From Novosphingobium kunmingense (GTDB lineage Bacteria; Pseudomonadota; Alphaproteobacteria; Sphingomonadales; Sphingomonadaceae): a stretch of 64,000 nt of DNA. Below are positions 54,203 through 62,838 of the stretch, piece after piece (positions within the stretch are counted from its first letter, which is position 1; each line of letters starts with the position of its first letter). The DNA is taken from NCBI RefSeq assembly GCF_002813245.1, contig NZ_PHUF01000002.1:1054001-1118000 (forward strand). Direction: 5' to 3'. Position numbers and translations under genes: made by a program. A model generated the notes under the pieces. That model saw only the letters and a list, made by a program, of their open reading frames with translations, searched no databases and was not told the origin of the DNA.

Positions 54203-54754
54203 GTGAAGGCAAATCGTTCAATTTCCCGCATTGTGATCCTCATCCCTGCGGCGGTTGCGCTGAGCAACTGCGCCGCGCCGCGCGCGGTGCCGCCCGCTCC
54301 GCCGCCGCCGGCCCCCGCCCCGCGCCCGGCGCCCGCGCCCCGCCCCGCGCCGGCTGCCCCGGCCGAGTGGCGCGACGCGGCCCAGACGCCGGGCACCTGG
54401 CTGTGGACGGTCAGCGCCGGCCGCTCGACGGCAACCTTTGGCGTGGTTGGCGCAGCGCCGGTCGCGACGCTGGCCTGCGATCGCGCCAACGGCCTTGTCA
54501 TCCTGGCGCGCAGCGGCACGGTGGAAGCGCCATCGCTGATCCAGATCGACACGACGACGGGCAGTTACCCGCTGATCAGCGAACCTGCGCGCGCGGCGCC
54601 CGGCTGGATCGCGGTGGGCCTTGCCGCGCGCAGCCCGGCTCTGGATGCCCTGGCCTTTTCGCGCGGGCGCTTCGCCGTGCAGACCTTCGGCCAGCCGACG
54701 CTCTACCTGCCGAGCTGGCCCGAGCTCAGCCGGGTGATCGAGGACTGTCGCTGA
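54203..54754 (+). CDS. Putative lipoprotein with Pro/Ala-rich linker
   Basis: This 183-residue protein has a hydrophobic N-terminus followed by ALSNCAAP (Cys23), a non-ideal lipobox because Asn precedes Cys. A Pro/Ala-rich linker (PPAPPPPAPAPRPAPAPRPA) and then a beta-rich domain (about 50-183: GTWLWTVSAGRSTATFGVV and IQIDTTTGSYPLISEP) follow. Function is unknown; cell-envelope attachment is likely. GTG at 54203; the frame is open upstream but that part is antisense to tlyA. Confidence 0.75.
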   Translation: MKANRSISRIVILIPAAVALSNCAAPRAVPPAPPPPAPAPRPAPAPRPAPAAPAEWRDAAQTPGTWLWTVSAGRSTATFGVVGAAPVATLACDRANGLVILARSGTVEAPSLIQIDTTTGSYPLISEPARAAPGWIAVGLAARSPALDALAFSRGRFAVQTFGQPTLYLPSWPELSRVIEDCR

Positions 54755-54968
54755 AGGCTTGTGGCGGGCGCCGCGAAAGCCGTCTGGGGATAACCCCGAA
54801 GCAGGCCCGAAGTGACGGATTCTGACGGCAAAAAAAATCTTTGCAAGACTTGTTGTGCAGCGCGGAATCGATCACACATTGGTGCAAGGACGGAGCGGAT
54901 TTTCCAAACCGACCCAGCACTCTTCCAGGGTGCGAACTTGGCTTCAACAGCGCGAAAGGAGGTGACCG

Positions 54969-55025
54969 ATGTCTCATGGTTCAGCAGGGAGGTCGGTAAT
55001 CCGCGTCACGGAGCATTATCGTTGA
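54969..55025 (+). CDS. Short ORF (18 codons) with near-perfect ribosome binding site
   Basis: The peptide MSHGSAGRSVIRVTEHYR follows AAAGGAGGTGA (54955-54965), which matches the 16S anti-Shine-Dalgarno end almost fully, six bases upstream of the ATG. It has no membrane segment. The region ends in a terminator about 55 bases later. It could be a small peptide, a leader peptide (it has only Val-Ile-x-Val, a weak ilv cue) or part of a dual-function RNA. No known family is recognised. Confidence 0.45.
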   Translation: MSHGSAGRSVIRVTEHYR

Positions 55026-55079
55026 CCTGATCCAGCGATAAAGGCTTTGTGAGCGGCACTTTCCGGCCGCTGACCATGC

Positions 55080-55118
55080 GAAGGGCGGTACCTGTTTCGG
55101 CAGGGCCGCCCTTCTCAT
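55080..55118 (+). terminator. Terminator after the short ORF
   Basis: GAAGGGCGG (55080-55088) pairs with CCGCCCTTC (55106-55114), with an inner CCTG/CAGG pair, followed by TCATTT. It is the likely end of the short-ORF transcript; the T-run is moderate. Confidence 0.65.
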
Positions 55119-55277
55119 TTGGGGTCAATGCATGGCCCTGGCTTGGATTTGCGGACGATCCGCTCTATCGCCGGATGGCGCAAGGCCCCTTTTCTAAAGT
55201 TGCCCTGCGCTTGCAACAAACGTAATTTTCATTCAATGCGCCCAAACCGCAGCTTCCAGACAGAGGAAAGACGACCC

Positions 55278-56375
55278 ATGGCGACGCTCGCCGAACCGGC
55301 CATCCAGTTTACCCGCCTGCCCCATCCCGCCCCGGTGGCGGCCGATGTCCGCGCGGCCGTGGTAGCCGATCCGGGCTTCGGCAAGATCTTCACCGACCAC
55401 ATGGTCGTGATCGACTGGGAAGAGGGCAAGGGCTGGCACAACGCCACGATCGGCCCGCGCGAGGCGATCAGCCTCGATCCCGCCGCCGCGGTGCTGCACT
55501 ACGCGCAGGAGATTTTCGAGGGCCTCAAGGCCTACCGCCTTGCCGACGATTCGATGGCGCTGTTCCGCCCCGAAGCCAACGCGCGGCGGTTCAACCAGTC
55601 GGCCGAACGGCTGGCCATGCCGGCCTTGCCCGAAGACACCTTCGTCGAGGCGATCAAGCAACTGGTCGCCGCCGACAAGGACTGGTTCCCCGAGGTGGAG
55701 GGCGGCTCGCTCTACCTGCGCCCGTTCATGATCGCGACCGAGGCGTTCCTCGGCGTACGCCCGGCCAAGCAATACAAGTTCATCGTCATCGCCAGCCCGG
55801 CGGGCAACTACTTCAAGTCCGGCGCTCCGGCGGTCTCGATCTGGGTGTCGGACTATACCCGCGCCGCGCCCGGCGGCACCGGTGCGGCCAAGTGCGGCGG
55901 CAACTATGCGGCCAGCCTGGTGCCGACCGCCGAGGCCTTTGCCCGCGGTCATGACCAGGTGCTGTTCCTCGACGCAGCCGAGCACCGCTGGATCGAGGAA
56001 CTGGGCGGCATGAACCTATTCTTCGCCTTCGACGACGGGCGGCTGATCACCCCGCCGCTGGGCGGCACCATCCTGCCTGGCATCACGCGCGACAGCCTGA
56101 TCACGCTCGCCCGCGACGAAGGGCTGACGGTGAGCGAGGAGCCCTACAGCCTCGATGCGTGGAAGGCCGATGCGGAAAGCGGCAAGCTGATCGAAACCTT
56201 CGCCTGCGGCACGGCGGCGGTGGTGACGGCGGTCGGCACCGTGGCGGACCGCAACGGCACCTTCACCATCGGCAGCGGCGGACCGGGGCAACTGACCGGC
56301 AAGCTCAAGGACCGGCTGGTCGAGATCCAGCGCGGCAGCGCGCCCGATCCGCACGGCTGGGTGGTCAAGCTCTAG
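55278..56375 (+). CDS. ilvE: Branched-chain-amino-acid aminotransferase
   Basis: This 365-residue PLP enzyme (class IV fold) transfers the amino group in the last step of Val, Ile and Leu synthesis. It has VLHYAQEIFEGLKAYR, SLYLRPFMIATEAFLGVRPAKQYKFIVIASPAG, GAAKCGGNYAASL (PLP-binding Lys205) and EELGGMNLFFAF. It is the eukaryote-like (BCAT type II) form. ATG at 55278 follows GAGGAAAG. Its TAG shares CTAG with the convergent topoisomerase gene. Confidence 0.95.
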   Translation: MATLAEPAIQFTRLPHPAPVAADVRAAVVADPGFGKIFTDHMVVIDWEEGKGWHNATIGPREAISLDPAAAVLHYAQEIFEGLKAYRLADDSMALFRPEANARRFNQSAERLAMPALPEDTFVEAIKQLVAADKDWFPEVEGGSLYLRPFMIATEAFLGVRPAKQYKFIVIASPAGNYFKSGAPAVSIWVSDYTRAAPGGTGAAKCGGNYAASLVPTAEAFARGHDQVLFLDAAEHRWIEELGGMNLFFAFDDGRLITPPLGGTILPGITRDSLITLARDEGLTVSEEPYSLDAWKADAESGKLIETFACGTAAVVTAVGTVADRNGTFTIGSGGPGQLTGKLKDRLVEIQRGSAPDPHGWVVKL

Positions 56376-57403
56376 GCGACGAGCAGGTCGGCCGCCTTCG
56401 GACCTTCGTCCAGCAGGTCGATCAGCGCCCGTTCGTGGCGTGACAGCCAGCGTGTCTTGCACGGCAGGTCGAGCGCGGCCCTGAACGCCTCCTGCCGCTC
56501 GACCAGGGCGATCACCGCGGGGTGGACGTAGGACCGGCGCGCGACCGCCGGCGTGTTGCCGAGCCTCTCGCTGACCTCCTTGAGCAGATCCTTCAAGGGC
56601 ACCCTGCCCTGCGCTTCGACGAGGATCTCGAGCCCCAGTGCGCTGGCGTGCCAGGTGCGAAAACTCTTGGCGGTGACATCCGCCCCCGACGTCTCGCGCA
56701 GGTAATCGTTGACGTCGGACGAACCCACCGGCGTCGGCTCGCCCTCGTCGTCGACATACTGGAACAGGTGCTGGCCGGGCAGGTCCTGCATCTTCCTCAC
56801 GAACCGGGCGAGGCCCTTGTCGGTCACCGTCATCTGGCAGTCCTTGCCGCTCTTGGCCCGGAATCTCAGGGTCAGCACGTTGCCCTTGGCCTTGGCGTGG
56901 CGCATCCGCAGCGTGGTCGCCCCGAAGCTCTTGTTGCTTTGCGCATAGGCTTCGTTGCCGACGCGGATCGCGCCGGTGTCGAGCAGTCGGACGACCGAGG
57001 CAATGGCTCGCTCACGCGTCAGCCGGGGGCTGGCAAGGTCCGCCTCGACCCGCTGGCGGATCAGCGGCAGCAGGCGGCCGAAGGCGGCGCAGCCGTCGAA
57101 CTTCTCGCCTTCCCGGTGGCTGCGGAAATCGGGGTGGTAGCGGTACTGCTTGCGGCCCTTGTCGTCATAGCCGATCGCCAGGATATGGCCGTTGTCCGCC
57201 GGGCAGAACCAGGCGTCGCGGTACGCCGGCGGCAAGGCGATGCGGTTCAGCCGGTCGATCTCGTCGCGCTCGGCAATGCGCTTGCCCTGCGCATCGAAAT
57301 AGGCCCAGCCCCGCCCCGCCTTGCGCCGGGTGATCCCCGGCAGGCTGTCATCGACGAAGATCAGCCGGCTCTTTCCGGCGCGGATGGTCTGCGGCTTGCT
57401 CAT
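56372..57403 (-). CDS. DNA topoisomerase IB (poxvirus-like)
   Basis: This 343-residue enzyme relaxes supercoils through a 3'-phosphotyrosine. Signatures are GITRRKAGRGWAYFDAQGKRIAERDEIDRLNRIALPPAYRDAWFCP (N-terminal domain) and the catalytic core RVGNEAYAQSNKSFGATTLRMRHAK, KSFRTWHASALG and ARRSYVHP (Tyr292). It lacks the eukaryotic N-terminal extension. Bacterial members are often accessory. It ends by sharing CTAG with ilvE. Confidence 0.95.
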   Translation of the reverse strand: MSKPQTIRAGKSRLIFVDDSLPGITRRKAGRGWAYFDAQGKRIAERDEIDRLNRIALPPAYRDAWFCPADNGHILAIGYDDKGRKQYRYHPDFRSHREGEKFDGCAAFGRLLPLIRQRVEADLASPRLTRERAIASVVRLLDTGAIRVGNEAYAQSNKSFGATTLRMRHAKAKGNVLTLRFRAKSGKDCQMTVTDKGLARFVRKMQDLPGQHLFQYVDDEGEPTPVGSSDVNDYLRETSGADVTAKSFRTWHASALGLEILVEAQGRVPLKDLLKEVSERLGNTPAVARRSYVHPAVIALVERQEAFRAALDLPCKTRWLSRHERALIDLLDEGPKAADLLVA

Positions 57404-57511
57404 GCCAAAGAAACGCTTTGCCGCCCGGGCCCGTTCCCGCGTCTTGCGCTCCTTCCCCTAAGTGCCCATTCAAGGTCCGTTGCATTTCACCACGCGAAGA
57501 CGGAGAGCCCG

Positions 57512-58354
57512 ATGGCCGATGCCGAATACACCCCGCCCAAGGTCTGGACCTGGAACAAGGAAAACGGCGGCCCCTTCGCTTCGATCAACCGGCCGACCGC
57601 GGGCGCGCAAACCGAGCGGGAGCTTCCCGTCGGCGAGCATCCGTTCCAGCTCTATTCGCTCGGTACGCCCAACGGCCAGAAGGTGACCATCCTGTTCGAG
57701 GAGCTGCTTGCCGCCGGGCACAGCGGCGCCGAGTACGACGCGTGGCTGATCAACATCCGCGACGGCGATCAGTTCGGCTCGGGCTTCGTCGCGATCAATC
57801 CCAACTCCAAGATCCCCGCCCTGCTCGACCGTTCGGGCCCCGAACCGATCCGAGTCTTCGAAAGCGGGGCGATCCTGCTGCACCTGGCGGAAAAGTTCGG
57901 CGCCTTCATCCCGACCGATCCCCGGGGCCGCGCCGAATGCCTGTCGTGGCTGATGTGGCAGATGGGCAGCGCGCCGCTGATCGGCGGCGGCTTCGGCCAT
58001 TTCTACGCCTATGCCCCGATCAAGATCGAATATGCGATCGACCGCTATTCGATGGAAACCAAGCGCCTGTTCAGCGTGGCCGACAACCGCCTGGCGGAAA
58101 GCCGCTTCCTGGCGGGCGACGACTATACGATCGCGGACATGGCGGTCTATGCCTGGTTCGGCCTGCTTTACCGGGGCCTTGCCTACAACGACGCGGGCGA
58201 ATTCCTGTCGATGCACGAATACACCAACGTCGGCCGCTGGGTCGAGGAGATCGGTGCGCGCCCGGCGGTCAAGCGCGGACAGAAGGTCAACGTCGCCACG
58301 GGGCTGCGCGAACGCCACAGCGCCGCCGATTTCGACAGTCTGGAAACCGCGTAA
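57512..58354 (+). CDS. yghU: Glutathione S-transferase, YghU-type disulfide-bond reductase
   Basis: This 280-residue protein has an N-terminal extension (PPKVWTWNKENGGPFASINRPTAGAQTER) unique to the Nu-class YghU/YfcG family, then a thioredoxin fold (HPFQLYSLGTPNGQKVTILFEELLA) with NPNSKIPAL and the helical domain (QMGSAPLIGGGFGHFYAYAP). It reduces disulfides using two glutathione molecules. ATG at 57512 has GGAGAG upstream. The same frame is open upstream but lies antisense to the topoisomerase gene. Confidence 0.95.
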   Translation: MADAEYTPPKVWTWNKENGGPFASINRPTAGAQTERELPVGEHPFQLYSLGTPNGQKVTILFEELLAAGHSGAEYDAWLINIRDGDQFGSGFVAINPNSKIPALLDRSGPEPIRVFESGAILLHLAEKFGAFIPTDPRGRAECLSWLMWQMGSAPLIGGGFGHFYAYAPIKIEYAIDRYSMETKRLFSVADNRLAESRFLAGDDYTIADMAVYAWFGLLYRGLAYNDAGEFLSMHEYTNVGRWVEEIGARPAVKRGQKVNVATGLRERHSAADFDSLETA

Positions 58355-58362
58355 CTGCCCCC

Positions 58363-58390
58363 TTGCCCGATGGCCGCGCTCTGCTAAGAG
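58363..58390 (+). promoter_or_regulatory. Putative promoter of tRNA-Gln
   Basis: TTGCCC (58363-58368) and TAAGAG (58385-58390) are 16 bases apart and end 13 bases before the tRNA. A perfect 8-bp hairpin (CGCGCTCT, 58375-58382, with AGAGCGCG, 58387-58394) overlaps it and might instead end the yghU transcript. Confidence 0.4.
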
Positions 58391-58403
58391 CGCGCCTTCG
58401 TGC

Positions 58404-58478
58404 TGGGGCGTCGCCAAGTGGTAAGGCACCGGTTTTTGGTACCGGCATTCGCAGGTTCGAATCCTGCCGCCCCAGCCA
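58404..58478 (+). tRNA. tRNA-Gln (anticodon TTG)
   Basis: The acceptor stem TGGGGCG (58404-58410) pairs with CGCCCCA (58468-58474), the D arm is GCCAAGTGGTAAGGC, the anticodon arm is CCGGT-TTTTGGT-ACCGG with anticodon TTG (reads CAA), and the T arm is GCAGG-TTCGAAT-CCTGC. The CCA end is encoded. It stands between yghU and the efflux operon. Confidence 0.96.
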
Positions 58479-58487
58479 GCACCGCCT

Positions 58488-60080
58488 TCAGTGCGGAATA
58501 TCGGCCTTGACCGGCCCGGCCAGCGGCGACGGGCGACGCAGCAGGAAGGCCATCGGAATGGCCACCAGGCTCATCCACATCAGCAGGTAATAGTTGTCGA
58601 TATAGGCGATCATTGCCGCCTGCCGGTTGATCTCGGCATCGACCATCGACAGCGCGGCCGTCCCCAGAGACTGGAACCGGTCGACGGTCGAGAAGTCGAT
58701 CAGCGCGGTCATCGAGGCGGTGACGTGGCTGGCAAGATCCGAGTGGCTGATCTGCAGGTTGCGGGCGAGCAGAGCGGTGGTCACCGCGATGCCGACCGAG
58801 GCGCCGAGCGAGCGCGACAGGTTCAGAAGGCTCGACCCTTCGGTCCGCAGATGCGGCGGCAGCGTGGCAAAAGCGGAGTTGTTGAGCGGGATGAACAGCA
58901 GTCCGATGCCCAGCCCCTGGATCACGCCGCAAACGTAGATCGGCCACGTGTCGACCGCGAGCGACCAGCCCGACATCTCGTAGAATGACAGCGCGGTCAG
59001 AAGGAAACCCGCGATTACGACGAACCGTGCATCGACGCCCCGCCGGATCATCTGGCCCGACACCCACATGCTGACCAGTGTCCCCACCCCGCGCGGCATC
59101 AGCGCCCAGCCGGTGCCTATGACCGAATAGCCGAGCAGCTGCTGCAGCATAGTCGGCAGCAACGCCATCGACGAGAACATCACCACGCCCATCACGAACA
59201 TGAACAGGAACGCCACGACGAAGGACCGGTTGGCGAACAGCAGCGGGCTGAACAACGTTTCGCCGCGCCGGGTAACGAAGTGGACGCCGCCCATCCACAC
59301 CGCACAGGCCATGACGATGGCATAGGTCCAGACCTCGTAGGATTCGAACCAGTCGACGTGGTTGCCGCGATCGAGCATCAGCTGCAGCGACGCGATCGCA
59401 AGGGTGATCATGCCATAGCCGAAGAAGTCGAACCGCTTGATCGTGATCGGCCGCGAGGGCAGCTGCGCGATCAGGATCGCCAGCGCGATGATGCCCAGCG
59501 GCACGTTGACGTAGAACACCCAGCGCCAGTTCCAGTTCTCGGTCAGGTAGCCGCCGAGGATCGGGCCGAGGATCGGTCCGGCCATCAGCCCCATGCCCCA
59601 GATCGCCATCATTTGCGGCTGGCGGGAAGGCGGGTTGGTGTCGAGCATGGCCGCCTGGCTGAGCGGCGAGATGAAGGCCCCGCTGATCCCCTGCAAGGTG
59701 CGGAACAGCACCATCTGCGTGATGTTCTGCGCCATGCCGCACAGCATCGAGGCGATGACGAAGCCGGCAGTCGAAAGAACGAACAGGCGCCGCGATCCGA
59801 TCCGGTCGGACAGCCAGCCGGTCGCCGGCATGGCCACCGCGCTCGCCACGATGTAGCTGGTCAGGACCCAGCTGATCTGGTCGGGCGTCGCGCCCAGCGC
59901 GGCGCGCATGTCGGGAATGGCGACGTTGGCGATCGTCGTGTCGAGGATCTGCAGCAGCGAGGCCGTCATGATCCCGAACACGACCAGCCCCGGGTTGGCG
60001 ACCGGCAAAGCGGCAACGTCGCCGGCCTCGACCGATGCCGCGCCGGCTGCCGGGCGCCCTCGTGCTGCCGCGCTGGCCAT
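58488..60080 (-). CDS. DHA2-family multidrug efflux transporter (EmrB/QacA type)
   Basis: This 530-residue protein has 14 predicted membrane helices. Motif C-like LDTTIANVAIPDMRAALG is followed by motif A GWLSDRIGSRRLFV and GLMAGPILGPILGGYLTENWNWRWVFYVNVPLG, diagnostic of DHA2. It extrudes drugs or toxic lipophiles with a membrane-fusion partner, here the gene just upstream on the same strand (11-base gap). It is the last gene of the marR-emrA-emrB-like unit. Confidence 0.94.
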   Translation of the reverse strand: MASAAARGRPAAGAASVEAGDVAALPVANPGLVVFGIMTASLLQILDTTIANVAIPDMRAALGATPDQISWVLTSYIVASAVAMPATGWLSDRIGSRRLFVLSTAGFVIASMLCGMAQNITQMVLFRTLQGISGAFISPLSQAAMLDTNPPSRQPQMMAIWGMGLMAGPILGPILGGYLTENWNWRWVFYVNVPLGIIALAILIAQLPSRPITIKRFDFFGYGMITLAIASLQLMLDRGNHVDWFESYEVWTYAIVMACAVWMGGVHFVTRRGETLFSPLLFANRSFVVAFLFMFVMGVVMFSSMALLPTMLQQLLGYSVIGTGWALMPRGVGTLVSMWVSGQMIRRGVDARFVVIAGFLLTALSFYEMSGWSLAVDTWPIYVCGVIQGLGIGLLFIPLNNSAFATLPPHLRTEGSSLLNLSRSLGASVGIAVTTALLARNLQISHSDLASHVTASMTALIDFSTVDRFQSLGTAALSMVDAEINRQAAMIAYIDNYYLLMWMSLVAIPMAFLLRRPSPLAGPVKADIPH

Positions 60081-60091
60081 GGCGGCGGCGC

Positions 60092-61186
60092 TCAGCGCTT
60101 GCCGTCGGTGTCGACGGTGACGTGGCTGGAGAGGCCGGCCAGCAGGGGCCGCGGACTGGCCTCGTCGATGGCGATGCGCACCGGAACGCGCTGCGTCACC
60201 TTGACCCAGTTGCCGGTGGCGTTCTGCGCCGGGAGCACCGAGAACTCGCTGCCCGTGCCCGCCCCGATCGACGAGACATGGCCCTTCAGCTTCACGCCCG
60301 GATAGGCATCGAGTTCGATCGTCGCCGGCTGTCCGACGCGCATGTCGGCAAGGTCGGTTTCCTTGAAATTGGCCTCGACGTAGCTCACGGTGTTCTTGAC
60401 GATGGTCACCACCGGCAGGCCGCTGACGATTTCCTGGCCGATCTGGAGCCGGTCGGCCTGCGACACCCGCCCGGCCATGGGCGCGCGCACCACCGTGCGG
60501 GTCAGCGCCAGTTCGGCGGCACGGCGCTGGGCCTGGGCGGCCGCAATCGCCGGCAGCACGCCGGGGACCTGGCTGCCGGTCGCCAGCTTGGCGCGGGCCT
60601 CGACCTGCCGGGCTTCGGCAAGGCGCAGCTGTTCGCGTGCCTGGGCAACCTGGTGCTGCGCCGCTTCATAGGCGGCCTTGGTGGTGAACCCGCGGTTCCA
60701 CAAGGCCTGCTGGCGGGCCAGATTGGCCTGGGCAAAGCCGATGTCCTCGCGCGCGGCCGAGGCATCAGCGCCTGACAGGTCGGAGGAATTGGCAAGCGCG
60801 GTCGCGCTGGCCTGGGCCGTCGCGATGGCCGCGTCGGCCTGGGCGAGCTGGATCTGGTAGGTCGAGGGATCGACTGTGAACAGCACGTCGCCGACCTTGA
60901 CATTCTGGTCTTCGCGCACGCCGACCGAGGCGATCTTGCCGCCCACTTCGGCGCTGACCGACACCTTGTCCTGCTGGACGTAGGCGTTGTCGGTGCTCAC
61001 CTTGCCTTGCAGCGTGTACCAGTAGGTCACTGCCCCGCCGATGATCAGCAAGGGCACGAGGCCCATCACGGCAACGCGGCGCAGCTTGCCCGGTGCCTTG
61101 GCAGGCGGGGCGGCGAGCTCTTCGGCGACCGGGGAGGCGACCGGGGTGGAGTCGGCCTTGACGATGGCGGGGTCGCGGTCAGCCAT
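60092..61186 (-). CDS. HlyD-family membrane fusion protein (EmrA type)
   Basis: This 364-residue protein has one N-terminal membrane helix (about 35-56, VAVMGLVPLLIIGGAVTYWYTLQ), the lipoyl/barrel entry KVSTDNAYVQQDKVSVSAEVGGKIASVGV, a long coiled-coil hairpin (about 85-225, Ala/Gln-rich) and the second half VVRAPMAGRVSQADRLQIGQEIVSG. It would link the EmrB-like pump to an outer-membrane channel. ATG at 61186 overlaps the marR stop by eight bases; TTG at 61192 is possible. It precedes the emrB-like gene. Confidence 0.93.
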   Translation of the reverse strand: MADRDPAIVKADSTPVASPVAEELAAPPAKAPGKLRRVAVMGLVPLLIIGGAVTYWYTLQGKVSTDNAYVQQDKVSVSAEVGGKIASVGVREDQNVKVGDVLFTVDPSTYQIQLAQADAAIATAQASATALANSSDLSGADASAAREDIGFAQANLARQQALWNRGFTTKAAYEAAQHQVAQAREQLRLAEARQVEARAKLATGSQVPGVLPAIAAAQAQRRAAELALTRTVVRAPMAGRVSQADRLQIGQEIVSGLPVVTIVKNTVSYVEANFKETDLADMRVGQPATIELDAYPGVKLKGHVSSIGAGTGSEFSVLPAQNATGNWVKVTQRVPVRIAIDEASPRPLLAGLSSHVTVDTDGKR

Positions 61187-61622
61187 GGACAATGGCCCCC
61201 TGCGTGGCGGGGCGCGACAGATTCTGCCGAACCGTCAGCAACAGCGCCAGGAAGCGTTCGCGATCGGCAGGCGCGATCCCCTCGAGCGCTTCCTCGATCA
61301 GGCCTTCGCCCATCGGGCGCAAGTCATCGAGCAGCGCGCTCGCCTTGGGGGTCAGATGCAGCCGCCACGAGCGGCGGTCCGCCGCATCGGCCCGGCGCTC
61401 GACCAGGCCGGCGTCCTGCAGGCGGTCGACCATGCGGCACACGGTGATCGGCTCGACGTCGAGCAGGTCGGCAAGGCCGCCCTGGTTCACGCCCTCATTC
61501 CGCTTGAGCACGGTCAGCACCTGCCACTGCGGGCGGGTCACACCGATGGTGCGCGCCCGCGCATCGAACGCCCGGCGCATGAGGCGCGAGATATCGGCCA
61601 TGATCGAAGCCACGTTTTCCAT
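61179..61622 (-). CDS. MarR-family transcriptional regulator
   Basis: This 147-residue protein has the winged HTH of MarR: TRPQWQVLTVLKRNEGVNQGGLADLLDVEPITVCRMVDRLQDAGLVERRADAADRRSWRLHLT (about 40-102). Ligand-binding would release it from the operator. ATG at 61622 gives MENVASIMADI. The likely -10 lies only about eight bases upstream, so the mRNA may be leaderless. It heads the efflux operon and probably represses it. Confidence 0.92.
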   Translation of the reverse strand: MENVASIMADISRLMRRAFDARARTIGVTRPQWQVLTVLKRNEGVNQGGLADLLDVEPITVCRMVDRLQDAGLVERRADAADRRSWRLHLTPKASALLDDLRPMGEGLIEEALEGIAPADRERFLALLLTVRQNLSRPATQGAIVHG

Positions 61623-61630
61623 AAGCCCGA

Positions 61631-61658
61631 CATATATAACTATGCTTATATTAGTCAA
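61631..61658 (-). promoter_or_regulatory. Promoter and MarR-type operator of the efflux operon
   Basis: On the minus strand TTGACT (61658-61653) and TATATG (61636-61631) are 16 bases apart. An inverted repeat ATATAA-CTATGC-TTATAT (61634-61651) covers the spacer and -10, just as a repressor site would. Autoregulation by the MarR protein is inferred. Confidence 0.6.
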
Positions 61659-61708
61659 GGACAGCATGATCGCAAAATTGCGATCCGGAACGGATAGGCG
61701 CCTCGGCG

Positions 61709-62827
61709 TCAGGCTGCGCCGAGATAGATCGCGGCAACCGCTGCCAGGAAGCTTGCCAGCGTGGCGGCGACCACGGGCGTTGCGGCGCGCCAGCCGAGCC
61801 GCATGATAAGGCCCGTGTCCGATCGCATCGCCGTGGCGATGACCGCGAACAGCAACAACGCCTTTGATGCGGTCATCATCGCCTGCCGCGCGGCATCCGG
61901 CACCACGCCCAGGCTGTTGACCGCGACCAGCGCGATGAAGCCGAGGATGAACCACGGCAGCGCGATGCGGCGCCAGATCGGCTGTCGCCCGTCGAGCGCC
62001 GAATTGCCGATCCACAGTGCCACCAGGATCATCACCGGTCCGAGCAGCGCCACGCGCGACAGCTTGATGATCGTCGCCTCGGCTCCGGCGGCATCGGAAT
62101 AGGTGAACCCGCCGCCGATCGCCTGGGCGACGTCGTGGATCGAGGCGCCGATCAGGAACCCGGCCTGCTGGTCGCTGAGCCCCATTTCCCCGGCGATCGC
62201 GGGGTAGAGCGACATGGCCAGCGCGCTCGCCAGGCTGACCCCGACCAGGGTCAGCGCGAATTGGGCCTGGCTCAGCCGGTCGCGGCCGATGATGCCATAG
62301 AGCGCCAGCGCCGCCGACGCGCCGCAGATCGCGGTCGCCCCGCCCGCGAGGATCCCGGCAAAGCGCGACTGCCCCGACAGCGCAGCCCCGCCAAGGCCGG
62401 CAAAGAACGCGGTCGCCATGATCGCCAGCAGGGCGGCAAAGGGCCAGGGCCCCAACGCCACGACCTGGGCCACCGTGACCTGGAAGCCCAGCGCGACGAT
62501 GCCCCAGCGCAGGCACGTGCGCGAGGCAAGGTCCAGCCCGGCATGGGTCGCCGGTTCGCGCGCCACGAAATTGAGCGCAAGGCCGATCAGCAGGCCGAGC
62601 AGAATGATCGGAAAGCCATAGTGTTCCGCAAGCCAGGCCGCCGTGCCTGCCGCGACCCCGACCACGATCAGCCCGGGCGCATAGCGTCGCCAAAGCCGCG
62701 CGGCTGACGGCCCTTCTTCCGCCTCGAGCCGTTCGGCGAGGTAGATCTCGCCGAACAGGTCGCCGCCATTGGGCAGCGCATCCCAGTTTGGCGACGATTG
62801 CGGCCTGGTTCTGTCCGGCGGTGTCAT
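61709..62827 (-). CDS. YeiH/UPF0324-family putative anion transporter
   Basis: This 372-residue membrane protein has about ten predicted helices. Family signatures are GLALNFVAREPATHAGLDLASRTCLRWGIVALGFQVT, GGATAICGASAALALYGIIG, and GFLIGASIHDVAQAIGGGF. YeiH-type proteins are proposed to export sulfate or related anions, but no substrate is proven. It is divergent from the last MFS gene. A long N-terminal soluble part (about 1-48) precedes the first helix. Confidence 0.9.
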   Translation of the reverse strand: MTPPDRTRPQSSPNWDALPNGGDLFGEIYLAERLEAEEGPSAARLWRRYAPGLIVVGVAAGTAAWLAEHYGFPIILLGLLIGLALNFVAREPATHAGLDLASRTCLRWGIVALGFQVTVAQVVALGPWPFAALLAIMATAFFAGLGGAALSGQSRFAGILAGGATAICGASAALALYGIIGRDRLSQAQFALTLVGVSLASALAMSLYPAIAGEMGLSDQQAGFLIGASIHDVAQAIGGGFTYSDAAGAEATIIKLSRVALLGPVMILVALWIGNSALDGRQPIWRRIALPWFILGFIALVAVNSLGVVPDAARQAMMTASKALLLFAVIATAMRSDTGLIMRLGWRAATPVVAATLASFLAAVAAIYLGAA

Positions 62828-62838
62828 ATTGCGCTTTC

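Larger units (their letters stand above)
54755..55277 (+). other. Intergenic region before ilvE
   Basis: This 523-base gap contains the 18-codon ORF (54969-55025) and a terminator (55080-55118), then about 160 bases to ilvE. It reads as a separate short transcript before ilvE. The T-rich start (TTTGCAAGACTTGTTG at 54840-54855) may be part of a promoter. No larger gene is supported. Confidence 0.6.

Noticed and set aside
54812..55030. 72-codon ORF overlapping the 18-codon ORF in another frame
   Set aside because: No recognisable domain or ribosome binding site; composition looks non-coding. The 18-codon frame has the strong ribosome binding site.
56522..57511. Long + frame leading into yghU
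   Set aside because: It is antisense to topoisomerase IB, whose motifs are clear; yghU starts at 57512 with a ribosome binding site.
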